This document shows positions 11,959-21,579 of a stretch of DNA of 64,000 nucleotides, in pieces. The position numbers and the translations under genes were made by a program. The DNA lies in NCBI GenBank assembly GCA_002077065.1, contig NAJO01000038.1:124001-188000 (forward strand), written 5' to 3'. How positions within the stretch are numbered: the first letter of the stretch is position 1; the number at the start of each line of letters is the position of its first letter. The stretch comes from Cryoendolithus antarcticus (Eukaryota; Ascomycota; Dothideomycetes; Cladosporiales; Cladosporiaceae). The notes beneath the pieces were generated by a model that saw only the letters and a program-made list of their open reading frames with translations, ran no database searches and had not been told where the DNA came from.

Positions 11959-12757
11959 TGCGTTCTGATGTCTCAAGACCTGAGAAGCGAGTTATATTGG
12001 CTGTGTAGTCCAGCTATCGCGAGAGTGGCAATATCACGAAGAACTATGGCTGTGAAAGAACGAATGGCTGCTACTGTCAGTGATCAACGAGAGACTGCAA
12101 GAAACTTGGGAGAGGCAGGACGAGATGGCCGTCCTGGCCATAGTCTACTCCGTCGCGTCTCATCAGTGACGCCTACGCGCGACACATGAGACAGCGAGAC
12201 AGCAGATAGTTCACCCATCGTCCGTGCGAGATCTATAGATACTCGGCGCGTGCTCTTGGTGCGTCAAGGCTTGCTATGGCGATGTTTGAGGAAGTGCGCT
12301 TCAAGAGCAGGAGGTGAAGTGAGGATAAAGAGGTCTGACTGGCTGGCGGGATGACCCGCTGGCACAGACGTTTGACGGCTTCGAGTTGAAACAACCTGGC
12401 GCAAGGTGAGATTCCGCTGCATCTCGACCTCATCGCTGGAGACACGGTGACAAGTCAGAGACCCGTGAGGCAGAGAGACCATCAGGCACTTCACAGAACG
12501 TGACAAGAACTTCGTCAGTCTCGACTTAGCCACGACAGCGCGAAGGATTCGCATCTGACAAAAGCATGACCTCGGCATTGAATTGAACAGAGCCAAGTAT
12601 GCTCGGCACGCGACTTGACTCCATGTATTCGACATCTTGGTGTTGTACAATTGAGCACATTCAGCATATCCAGGTGAGCACATATCTCTGTGTCATTCGA
12701 GACGCATTTTTCTGCGATCTCTCCTAGTCCCTGGTGTACCTGGATATTCCACTCGAA
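11959..12757. other. Intergenic stretch between secreted protein and MFS transporter
   Basis: No supported gene. A 139-codon minus-strand frame (12264-12683) has no coding-like features. The divergent promoters of the two flanking genes must lie here. Confidence 0.55.
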
Positions 12758-14178
12758 ATGTCAACTGTGACCACGATCACCGCGCATGAGTTGCAGGAGA
12801 ACCGGCGACAAGTATCGATCAATGAACATGATAACGCTCCAACGTTCCCGCTGGAGCCCACGGAAGCCTCACTTGGCCACTCCCTTCCCAGAGTAGACGG
12901 CGGCAAAGAAGCCTGGCGTGTCCTGATCATTGCTTTCATCTTCGAAGCACTGCTCTGGGGATTTTCTTTGAGCTTCGGAGTTTTCCAGGACTATTACTCT
13001 CAACAGCCCGAATTCCAGGACTCCGCGTTCATATCTGTCATCGGCACTGTTGCGTCCGGTCTATCGTATTTGGCCGCCCCAGTGATGGTGTCTATCGTGA
13101 GACGATATGCGAAATACCGAACAGTAATGATTTGGGTGGGATGTACGTTTACTTGCCCAAGCACGCCAACTTGGCTGAGAGCGGCTAACGGTAGGTTGAA
13201 GGGCCCATCTGCATCCTCTCCTTGCTCGCATCGTCCTTCGCGACGACCCTTGGCGGCTTGGTGGCAACGCAAGGCGTCCTCTACGGCTTAGGCTTCATCA
13301 TCTTCTACTACCCCATTCTGGACATCTTGAGGGAGTACTGGGTCACGCGTCTAGGTATGGCGTTCGGCCTGATGTGCTCTGCTTCCGGTCTAGCAGGCAC
13401 GATCTTCCCCTTCGCCATCGAGACCTCACTGCGGAAGTACGGCTACCCTACAACCCTCCGCGCCATAGCAGTGGGCCTCTGCGTTCTGACCGGCCCGCTC
13501 ATCCCTTTCCTCCGTCCTCGAGTCCCCGTCTCCGCGACCACAGCACCAGCACGAACTGACTGGTCCTTCCTCCACAACCCCACCTTCTGGCTCTACAGCC
13601 TCTCAAACCTCGCGATGGGCCTAGGCTACTTCTTCCCTTCGCTCTACATCCCCTCCTACGCCACCGCAAATGGTATGACCTCTCTCCAAGGCGCCCTGCT
13701 CCTAACCCTGATGTCCATAGCCCAAGTCCTCGGCCAGATGACCTTCGGCTACCTCTCCGACCAGCCCCGCATCCCCTTACCCTTCCTAGCAGGCTCAAGC
13801 ATGCTCATCTCCAGTCTTGCTGTCTACACGACCTGGGGTCTAGCGCATACGTTCCCCGTTCTCGCGGCTTTCGCGCTGATTTTCGGGTTCTTTGGAGCGG
13901 GATACACAGCGCTCTGGGGTAGGATGGGCACGGCCGTTAGTTCTGAGCCGAGTGCGGCGTTCGCGGCTTTTGGGCTGTTGAACGTGGGGAAGGGGATTGG
14001 GAATTTGGCTGCTGGGCCTTTGAGTGGGGCGTTGCTTGGGAAAGGGTTGGAGGTGGGAGGATACGGGGTTGGGAGGTTCGCAGCGGTGGTGCTATTTAGT
14101 GGAACGTGTTTGGCTGTTAGTGCTGTGGTCCTGCCATTGGGGTTTGTGAAGAATATCGGATTACGCCAGGGCAGATAG
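12758..14178 (+). CDS. MFS transporter, monocarboxylate-type
   Basis: Two exons, 12758-13142 and 13202-14178, with a 59-nt intron (gtacgt...gaag), encode 453 residues. The join restores the family motif IWVGWPICILSLLASSFA. The start is the first ATG; an upstream in-frame GTG is not used. After a ~45-residue cytosolic tail there are about 12 hydrophobic segments, including FEALLWGFSLSFGVFQDYY, GGLVATQGVLYGLGFIIFYYP and TFPVLAAFALIFGFFGAGY. The pattern matches fungal proteins related to SLC16 monocarboxylate porters. It probably moves a small organic acid or related solute across the plasma membrane; the substrate is unknown. The 3' end is convergent with RPN12 across about 160 bp. Confidence 0.85.
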
Positions 14179-14337
14179 CAGCGCAATCGGTGGAACATGA
14201 AATCGAATGTATGCTCGGCTACAGTGATGTCTCCCGCAGCCGAATGCGTCGACTTCGACAGGTAATATCTCTTGGACTGCAGTGCCGCTTGGCGGCCGTC
14301 TATCGTTACACTCCTTCCACTCGTGCACACCAATGCC

Positions 14338-15207
14338 TCACACAATCGTCTCCAGCTTCCTTGCGTACCCCAGTGTGTTCTCTATCACCGCCCCACTCGC
14401 ACTCACTACATCCCTCTCCGCTGCCGCGTTCTCGGCCTCCTGCTCGGGAAACCATATTCGCCCATCCTTCGCCACCCAGCCTCTGCTCTGTGCGAATTGC
14501 ACGACCGCACCTTCCGAATCCAGGAAAAGCAGGTTCTTCGCATTCGAAATCGGGAGTGATGGGTACGCGCGCTCGGAGCATGATGCGATTTCAGAGCGGA
14601 TCGTGTTGATGAGGACCTGCACGATCTTGTTAGCAAATTCATACCATGTTGTGGTGCGCACAGCAGCACGGCATACCTCCGAGAACACCCCAAACTCCTC
14701 ACTCGGTACCCTCTCGCCCTTCGTTTCCCCCCAAACCCGATCATAGCTCCCTTCCATCAACGCCTGCTCCAACCGCACAGGATAGGCAATGAACTCGCTC
14801 TCCTCTCCACTACCCTCTAGCCCTTCCAGCACAGTGTGGAAGCCCGCATAGTCACCTCCACTCAGTAGTAGCAGAAGATACAATCCCGTCACTTTCTCCC
14901 TGTTGCCGCCCTTCTTCCCTCGCCCATGTTTACTGCCTGTTTGCAGCGAGTAGAACGGTTGGAGGTACTGGTAATACCGCGTGAAGCTGTCTGTGTCCCG
15001 AAGGTGGATGGACGTGAAGGCGCCCAGCTCGAGGACTGTCTGTGCGAGTTCGAGGTGCGCGGGTGAGGTTTTGGGCGAGGGGATGAGGGCGTCTAGTTTG
15101 AGAAGGGCGAGCTTGGCGCGGGAGAGGAGGGAGGGTGCGGTGGAGAGGGTGTTGGGTTTGAGGGATTGGAGGTGCGTGATGATTGATTTGAGCTCCTTCT
15201 CCGCCAT
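14338..15207 (-). CDS. RPN12: 26S proteasome regulatory subunit Rpn12
   Basis: Two exons, 15207-14677 and 14616-14338, around a 60-nt intron (14617-14676; gtatgc...gctaac...cag) that is a multiple of three without stops and so reads through. Removal gives FSEV-LINTIRSEIASCSE, as in the family. The protein has 269 residues, close to yeast Rpn12 (274). The PCI-type C-terminus carries the diagnostic stretch AYPSLPISNAKNLLFLDSEG followed by FAQSRGW and DGRIWFP. Rpn12 is a lid subunit needed for assembly of the 19S regulatory particle. I chose the ATG at 15207 (MAEKELK); the upstream extension has no homology. Convergent with the MFS gene. Confidence 0.93.
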   Translation of the reverse strand: MAEKELKSIITHLQSLKPNTLSTAPSLLSRAKLALLKLDALIPSPKTSPAHLELAQTVLELGAFTSIHLRDTDSFTRYYQYLQPFYSLQTGSKHGRGKKGGNREKVTGLYLLLLLSGGDYAGFHTVLEGLEGSGEESEFIAYPVRLEQALMEGSYDRVWGETKGERVPSEEFGVFSEVCRAAVRTTTWYEFANKIVQVLINTIRSEIASCSERAYPSLPISNAKNLLFLDSEGAVVQFAQSRGWVAKDGRIWFPEQEAENAAAERDVVSASGAVIENTLGYARKLETIV

Positions 15208-15653
15208 GGTGGGTGATTCGTTTGGTATGATCTGAGTGATGCGAAGATTCGAGAGAGAAAAGGTGGCGGGAAGGTATTCGTCGAACCGCGATGAGATTGA
15301 GTGAGGTTGATATGAAGCTGTGTGTACAGCCTTCTTATGCCTTCGCTCGCGAACATCGCAGTTTAAGGCGCCTGCATGACGCGAGATGCACAAGGTCCGG
15401 GCCGTTCGATCATCCGCGCGTCTAAACCAGCGCGCTTATCGCTGGACAAGATCACACGGCAATCAAAGGCCGACTTGCATAAGCTCGACATGGAAGGTGA
15501 TATCGCTATTACAGGTGAGATGAAGCTACCCTACTGTATTGGGATGTTTCGTGGGTGAGTCAACGTGTGTCATACAAAGGAAGAGCTCACGGTAGGTATA
15601 AAGTGGCTTCTTCTTCTTAACGTCTTCTCTCCCGTCCCCGTATTGATCTCCAA
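15208..15653. other. Intergenic region between RPN12 and a GNAT gene (divergent promoters)
   Basis: No gene seen. It carries the divergent upstream regions of both neighbours; the stretch before 15654 is pyrimidine-rich. Confidence 0.5.
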
Positions 15654-16373
15654 ATGTCTCCTCAAGATGCCTCCAAGTTTACCATCCTGCCGGCCACAAT
15701 CGCAGACGCAGAAGCTCTGCTCGACTGCATCGACATCAGCTTCGCAGATGACTTATTCAGACAAGCCGCCATGCCCAAAAGTCGCGAACACCTGACTCCA
15801 ACCGTTGAACTTCGCGCCTGGCGACTACGGAACTTAAGGAATCGTCTTTCGGCTCCAGACAAGGTGTTGTTGAAGACGGTGCTCACGGCGCAGCCAAATA
15901 GGATGATTGGCTTCGCAGATCTGCAGAAGCCGCCTCCTCTGCAAGATGAGGCTCGTCAGTCTGCTGCCCCTACCACTCAGGCTGGCTTGGAAGCTGCGCA
16001 AGCGGACTCGACCGCAGAGAACGCATCATCGCACGCCCTGCCCGCCTGGTTTGATCCCGAACTGAACGATGAGATGAACGATCACCTAGAGTCGTGGCAA
16101 TCGAAGATCTGGGGAGATGACGAGCAGTACTGGAGCCTTGAGAAACTTGGCGTGGACCCGGCGTTTCGACGGCAAGGCATGGCGAAATTGTTGCTGAAGG
16201 AGTGTCTGGCACTAGCAGACGGTGATGGGTTGCCAATGTATCTTGAGGCGTTGCCTGGGAGTGCAAGGATGTATCTGAAGTATGGCTTCCAGGAGCAAGG
16301 CTCGTTTGAGATGCTGGATGGGAAGTACCTTGTTACGCTCATGTCCAGGCAAGCACAGAGACCAGTGGATTAA
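15654..16373 (+). CDS. GNAT-family N-acetyltransferase
   Basis: Intronless 239-residue frame from the ATG at 15654. The C-terminal half has the acetyl-CoA binding motif A, LGVDPAFRRQGMAKLLL (R/QxxGxG/A form), followed by a helix and the usual YLEALPGSARMYLKYGFQE strand-helix ending. The first half (residues 8-95) contains the acceptor-side fold, with a ~50-residue low-complexity insertion (KPPPLQDEARQSAAPTTQAG). This organisation is common in fungal GNATs of unknown substrate. Small-molecule acetylation is more likely than histone acetylation given the size, but this cannot be settled from sequence. Confidence 0.85.
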   Translation: MSPQDASKFTILPATIADAEALLDCIDISFADDLFRQAAMPKSREHLTPTVELRAWRLRNLRNRLSAPDKVLLKTVLTAQPNRMIGFADLQKPPPLQDEARQSAAPTTQAGLEAAQADSTAENASSHALPAWFDPELNDEMNDHLESWQSKIWGDDEQYWSLEKLGVDPAFRRQGMAKLLLKECLALADGDGLPMYLEALPGSARMYLKYGFQEQGSFEMLDGKYLVTLMSRQAQRPVD

Positions 16374-16665
16374 CCGTGCTATTCAAGTTGCACCCAAAAG
16401 AGCAAACGGACCAGATCACAAGCCACGCTTCGACTCTCTCCAGTGAAAAGCGGGCCGTTCAAACGTAGCATGGGTCGTTCCTACCACACTTGCTTACCTA
16501 TGCGCGACTGTCTCGTTACATGAAATTCTCGACAAGCCAATCCAAGCCAAGCCATCCAGACCAACGTTAGATACCTCCTGCTGCCTGAATTACTCACCGA
16601 ATCTTCACATTCCTACCAGCACGCGTCCCCACCATCAGAGCTCACCGAGATATACTTGCATCACA

Positions 16666-17151
16666 ATGGCCAGTGCGCATGCGGACGAATGCCTGGCTTA
16701 TCTTGCCGCAGTCGGATTAGCTTTCCGTGTGCTTGATGTCGAGGACTTGCTCCTCGGCAAGCTAGAACCGGTATATTCTCACATAGTAAGCATCTTGAGC
16801 TGCCTAGTGCTCCGCCGCCGCCTAGTGCTGACAGGAAGTTTGTAGTTGGGCTGGATAGAGGCGCACGGGATTGATGCGGTCAGGAAGCAAGACATCGGGT
16901 TCTTGTCGCTGGGTGGCGTAATGTGGACGGTGAATTGGCGGCCCTCGTGAGTGATGCTACGTTAGTCTGATATTGTGAGGAGAACACTAATGAAGCACAG
17001 CTTACCGTCTAATAACACGTACACTGCTAGCTCCGACGCACCCGGAACGCCGAGTAGTGCTTCGTCAGCGGACTCGACAGTCATGTATACGCCGCCAGGC
17101 ACTCCCTCGCCCTGTCGCCAGAAGAAGCGTGGCTGCTCGCGGACTGTATGA
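16666..17151 (+). CDS. Unknown small protein, three-exon model (or two-exon, 16666-16949)
   Basis: Exons 16666-16785, 16846-16946 and 17001-17151 with introns gtaagc...tttgtag (60 nt) and gtgagt...gcacag (54 nt) give 123 residues. The N-terminal part looks folded and helical (DECLAYLAAVGLAFRVLDV, ILGWIEAHGIDAVRK). The C-terminus is Ser/Thr/Pro-rich and basic. If the second intron is not removed the protein simply ends at TCG TGA (16947-16949) with 73 residues. A minus-strand spliced model competes for 16962-17571 (see findings), and with the short version the two genes would be convergent without overlap. No family is recognised. Confidence 0.4.
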
Positions 17152-17780
17152 TGGGTTAGCTTGGCAAAGGTCGGTGAGGATACGTTAGCCGTTCGAGGGG
17201 TATAAGGGACCGAAACGCATCTTACGTCGATGTTGCTCGCGGGCATACAGCGTGTACGCGCTTCCGTACTCGCTTCCTTCTTCGAAAGCCACGAGATTTC
17301 CCTTGATTTTCTATCCAATCTTCTGCGCAATGTTGGTGAGAACAGGATGCAATAATAGTATTTGAGACCTCGGACTTACCGCCCTTGCTCGCTGTGCTCG
17401 GTTGTAGGATAGTTTACGGTCATAGTGACAAGATCTGTTACTCAGAGCTACCTGCACCTCTGACGTTGCAACGCTTCTATACTGATGTAAGTGTATTCGG
17501 GACTGTGTATGCGGTTCCGATCTTACCACGTCTTCGAACGTCAGGGGCTCGGAATTAAACCTGGAAGACACAGCTGCCGTTTTCGCTCCCTCTCACTGAG
17601 GTCGCACGACTGTCCACACTATTGCAGCTGCGCTTGTAGTAGCATAGGCGCGTTCAAACCCTCGATGAGGCAAAGGTCTAGATCTGCGGACGAGCTTGAT
17701 CTTGTTCACTACACACGCCGGAGTCCGCGCCGAGTCCAAAGGATATATACAATGCCGAGCGTGAAGCCGAAGCCGATTCC
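17152..17780. other. Stretch with a possible minus-strand spliced gene, unresolved
   Basis: On the minus strand four GTAAG donors and several matching acceptors occur within ~600 bp, and a TATATA box lies at 17741-17750. Coding-like pieces include VAFEEGSEYGSAYTLYARE and REQPRFFWRQGEGVPGG. I could not find an ATG that joins them, so no CDS is called. Confidence 0.35.
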
Positions 17781-19708
17781 CTAAAGCAGTCCTGACACCA
17801 CAGCACCGACTGCCACGGCACCGAGCCATGTCCACGCCGATCCACCTGCTATCCTTCCTGCTGCGCCCTTGACCGTGCCATTGGCGCTGCCGTTCACTGG
17901 CGCGTCGTTACCGATGTCGAACGGTAGACCTTGGTACCCGAACGTTAGGTTCTGGGGAATGCTCGTATTGTAGCAATTTCCACCCTCGATGTCAAGGCCG
18001 GTAAGATCGTCGGTATTTAAGAAGAACATATAACTCTGTTGATTGAGCCCTTCGAAACCGCTGGTGTCGTATGGGAACCTGCAGGGGGTGTGTTGTCAGT
18101 GTGAGGGCTCATGTTGGGTGGGTCTTGGCAAATCTTGGCAGACATATGACTTACTTGTCTCCCGGGTCTGTCGCCGACGTGTTGCGAAGGAAAATACACT
18201 GTACTTGGTCTGGATGCTCGTGCGCCAATTTGGGATAATCGCGCTGCCAGGGTGTCAGTATCGCTGTCAGGGGATGGGGAGGGGGTGTATGTGGTATGGG
18301 AGGGTACGGACCATCACTAAAAGTCACCAAAGTCAGCAGAGCCCACAAAAAGTCACGTAGGAGCGCACTCACCATCACTGTTGCTGGTATCCGCAACAAG
18401 AACGAACTTCCTCTGCGGGAAAGTCTCAAAGATCTTCTCGAGAAGGTACATCCTGATACTCAGCGTGGCGCTGATATCGCTGAAATTCAACGGTCTTGTG
18501 TCAAAGCTGCCTCCCGGGTAAGTGGAATAGATGAATTGCATGTATGTCCTGGTAACCTGCTCAGGCGTCGTGGTGAGATAGTGGAAGTGAGCATCTGGCA
18601 GGCTCTTCGACCAGTTTGCGTAAATCGCTGGCATATTCTCCCACGCCACGAAGGGCCGGGCGAATGAGTTGAGAAGTCCTTCCTTCGGCTCGTAGATCTT
18701 GGTGACACGGAGAATGTCGTCGATGTCAGAGATGAAGGTCAAGCCTTGATTGGGCACCAGGTATGCTGTCGCGTTTCCGATGCTCGCACCATCGACATAG
18801 GTGTTCAGCCGTTGAACTTGGCTTGTGGCATTGCCCGGCGTGAGACCATTGGAGTTGATGGGAACGAAGACGTCAAAGTCTCCCTGGTCTGTTGTCTCGT
18901 ACGGGAGCGTAATATCTTGCGTTCCACCTGTTGCTGTCATCGCGCCTCCTCCGCCCTGCTCTCCGCTCGAACCCTGCCCTGGTGAAGGCTCGAGATGGAT
19001 GGTCGAGACATTCACATTTCCCTGCTGGAGGACGAAGATCGACGCTGTCACGTTCCTGGCCTGGTCAGCCTGGCTCTGCGGCAGGTCTTCAATGCTGGTG
19101 TCGATCAAGAAGATGTTCGCCAGATCGTTTAGCTTCGACTCGTTGGTGTTCGGCTGCTTGTAGACGTTGCCGCGGAACCGGATTTGCCAGCCCTGATCGG
19201 TGTAGTTGGCGTAGGGGTCCAAGTTGAGGACTTGGGTGGGCAGAGCTGAAACCTGGGCATCGTCTATGCCGAGCGAGCTCTGTACTTTGTCCCCGGTAGG
19301 GAAGTCCTGGAAGAAGTTGGGCACTCCACTAGCAACCCACGAAGGGAGGTCTGAACCCTGAGACGAAATCTGGTCAGTGGATGATCCGGGAGTTATTTGG
19401 ACCAAAAGTTCATGTCTTGGCATCGATATGATCCTTCAATCGCGCCACCAGCGCACTCGCACGCCTCCATGGGAATGTATACGCACCAATCCACTGAGTA
19501 TTGAGTCACCGTAGCTTGCCACATCACTTATAATGTTGCGGCCGTAGACGTCTCGTGGCCTCTTCCATGTCGGCGACGCATCGTGGAGGACGGCCGTGGG
19601 CGTAATGAGCGGATCTCTTGGGCGTACAACATTCGGAGCGGGGGAAGCGGCGACGAGAGCGACCAGAGCGGCTGGGAGGAGCAGGATGCTCGAAGAAGTG
19701 GTATACAT
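17781..19708 (-). CDS. Secreted App1-domain phosphatidate phosphatase-like protein
   Basis: Five exons: 19708-19487, 19357-18373, 18316-18312, 18243-18155 and 18078-17781; 532 residues. Exon 3 is a 5-nt microexon required to keep DTSNSD-VM-RDYPKL in frame. A signal peptide (MYTTSSSILLLPAALVALVA) begins the protein. The App1 catalytic core has the DxD motif DIDDIL at residues 285-290, then LPDAHFHYLTTTPEQ and PQRKFVLVADTSNSD. The Pro/Gln/Gly-rich insertion before it is low-complexity. The last ~20 residues (WTWLGAVAVGAVVSGLL) are hydrophobic and look like a GPI-attachment or membrane tail. Yeast App1 dephosphorylates phosphatidic acid at actin patches; this version appears to be exported. Convergence with the 16.7-kb locus is uncertain. 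Confidence 0.85.
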
Positions 19709-20290
19709 CGTGTACGTAGCAATGCTCGAGGTCGTGTGCTTCGATCAAGGGGTTCGGATGAAGTCGCGTGCTGGCCACGCGTCGAGTCGATGTTGCACCA
19801 CAAATCTACTCCCGAAAACACACACAGCAGCAGAACAGCAGATACGAAGCTCACAAAGTATATACCGCAACGCTCGAAGTAAGACGAAGACTACGCGATC
19901 ACAAGCACACACAAGGTGTGCGTAAACAGTGGGATTGAGTTCGGGCCATCCCAGCTCTGGGCGAGTCCACTTACAGCTGTGACATCGTAGATCATGGCGT
20001 AGCAGATTCAAGTTTCACATCTGCGCCGCGAATAGATTGCCGTGGCGCTCACGTGGCCTATTGGTGACATCGACTTCCTTCACGGTCTGGAAACGAAACT
20101 GTGAAGCAGTGCACATCTATATAGAACTGCAGTATCACATTCATGGCAGTCAATCCAGGATCGCGACTCGAGCATTTCACGTGTGCTCTTGATCTTCCTA
20201 GGCCGCATACTCCACGGGGGACGATCACTACGGTCAAGATCCCGATCTTTGGGAGATGCGAGCAGCTATGAGGCTCTAGTAGCTCGACAT
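19709..20290. other. Intergenic stretch between App1-type gene and GNAT
   Basis: No gene supported. Open frames here are shadows or lack coding character. It holds the promoter of the App1-type gene and the 3' end of the GNAT gene, both on the minus strand. Confidence 0.5.
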
Positions 20291-21008
20291 TCAGGTATGT
20301 GCTTCAGGCTCAATCAATCTCGGCACAAAGCCCGGATCGGCCTTTCCATAATCGACCTTCCCGCTCTCCTCCAGCTTCGTCCCAGGTCTCGCGATGCGGT
20401 AGACATTAGTGTCTCGCAAACCCAGCGTCGGACTGTTGAAGCCTTTCTCCTGCTTTCCGAAGAGCGTGAAGCCACTCTTCATAAGCACATTTCCACTCCC
20501 ATAGTTCTCCCCGTCAGTCATGGCCTCGATGTAGTCGAAGCCTGGCTTGCCTTCGCTCGGAGAAGGCATATGCTTCCAGAACTCTGGGATCCAGGCACGC
20601 AGAGCTTCTGTAGCGTAGCCTTTGCCCGCGTGGTCGGGATGCATGAGGTAGCCGACATATGGCCAGCGATAAGAGCCTAGCTTGCCGACTACTACGTCGT
20701 CTTGCCCTTCAGAAGTGGGCTTGAGCGTAATGAGGAAGTTGAAGACGCCAGTTCCGAGACAGCGAAAAGATAAGTAATCTTCTGCTTCTTTTTGACTAGG
20801 ACCAACGAGACCGGATCTGGGGGACATGTCAGCTTCGCCCCTTGGGTGTCTCTGGGTGAACAGTGGTTGCAGACGTGTATAGCATCGTTTTCGGATCGCG
20901 GACTATGGGCAAGCAGGCATTGAGGTCAGACATCATCAAAGTGCGGAGGATGAGTCGGGGCGTCTCGATGACTCTCATCGGAGGGACTTCGTGAGGACTG
21001 ATGGCCAT
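20291..21008 (-). CDS. RimJ/RimL-type GNAT acetyltransferase
   Basis: Two exons, 21008-20875 and 20816-20291, with a 58-nt intron (gtctgc...cccccag), encode 219 residues. Exon 1 supplies the conserved beginning of this subfamily, MRVIETPRLILRTLMMSDL. Exon 2 has the acetyl-CoA motif GYLMHPDHAGKGYATEALRA and the C-terminal NVLMKSGFTLFGKQEKGF strand. Without exon 1 the enzyme would lack its first strand and helix, so the upstream exon is well justified although its donor is weak. Such fungal enzymes usually acetylate small molecules or peptide N-termini. The substrate here is unknown. Confidence 0.85.
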
Positions 21009-21189
21009 GATGAACGCTGCGATATGACGAAGAATGGAAAGTAGGACGGGATCAAGGAACTAGATACTTCCTGAAGTTGAGATCGCAATCGAATGCGATC
21101 TCGACAGGCCTAAGTCTTTTCCTGTGCTCACCGTCCGTCGACGTCTAGATCGAGGAACGGCATCTGTGAGGTAGCATTACCACCGTGAG

Positions 21190-21444
21190 TCATCCAAAGA
21201 TCTTCGACATCCACTGCTGCACGACATCCATCGCGGCATTGAGCTTGGCGAGGCTTGTGGCGTGATCGACCTTCCCCCCTGCCCTGTTCTTGCGCCGGGA
21301 TGCTTTTCGCCGGGCCCGAGACGCTGTTCTGGGAACACGAGGGAGAAGCTTCCTGTCGTCAGCTCTCCACAGGGCAAGAACATATATCCACCCCTTTGGT
21401 GGAGGTCGACTATCGCCTTTTGATTTCTTTCTCATTGGTGTCAT
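21190..21444 (-). CDS. Possible small basic protein, unknown
   Basis: ATG frame of 84 codons. The protein is very basic in the middle (RTASRARRKASRRKNRAGG) and ends in an amphipathic helix (LAKLNAAMDVVQQWMSKIF). A short upstream ATG followed by GTAAGTG suggests another exon arrangement may exist. The basic stretch could be a nuclear signal (inference). No family is recognised. Confidence 0.35.
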   Translation of the reverse strand: MTPMRKKSKGDSRPPPKGWIYVLALWRADDRKLLPRVPRTASRARRKASRRKNRAGGKVDHATSLAKLNAAMDVVQQWMSKIFG

Positions 21445-21579
21445 GTACCACTCGCGGGGCACTTACATTGCTAGCGGACGATGCGAAGTTTTACAGACCG
21501 TCACCATGAGCGGGTAATCCTAGTCAGGCTCGTCTAAGCACTACAGTACCGAAGGAGTACATGGGAAATCCCCGGCAAG

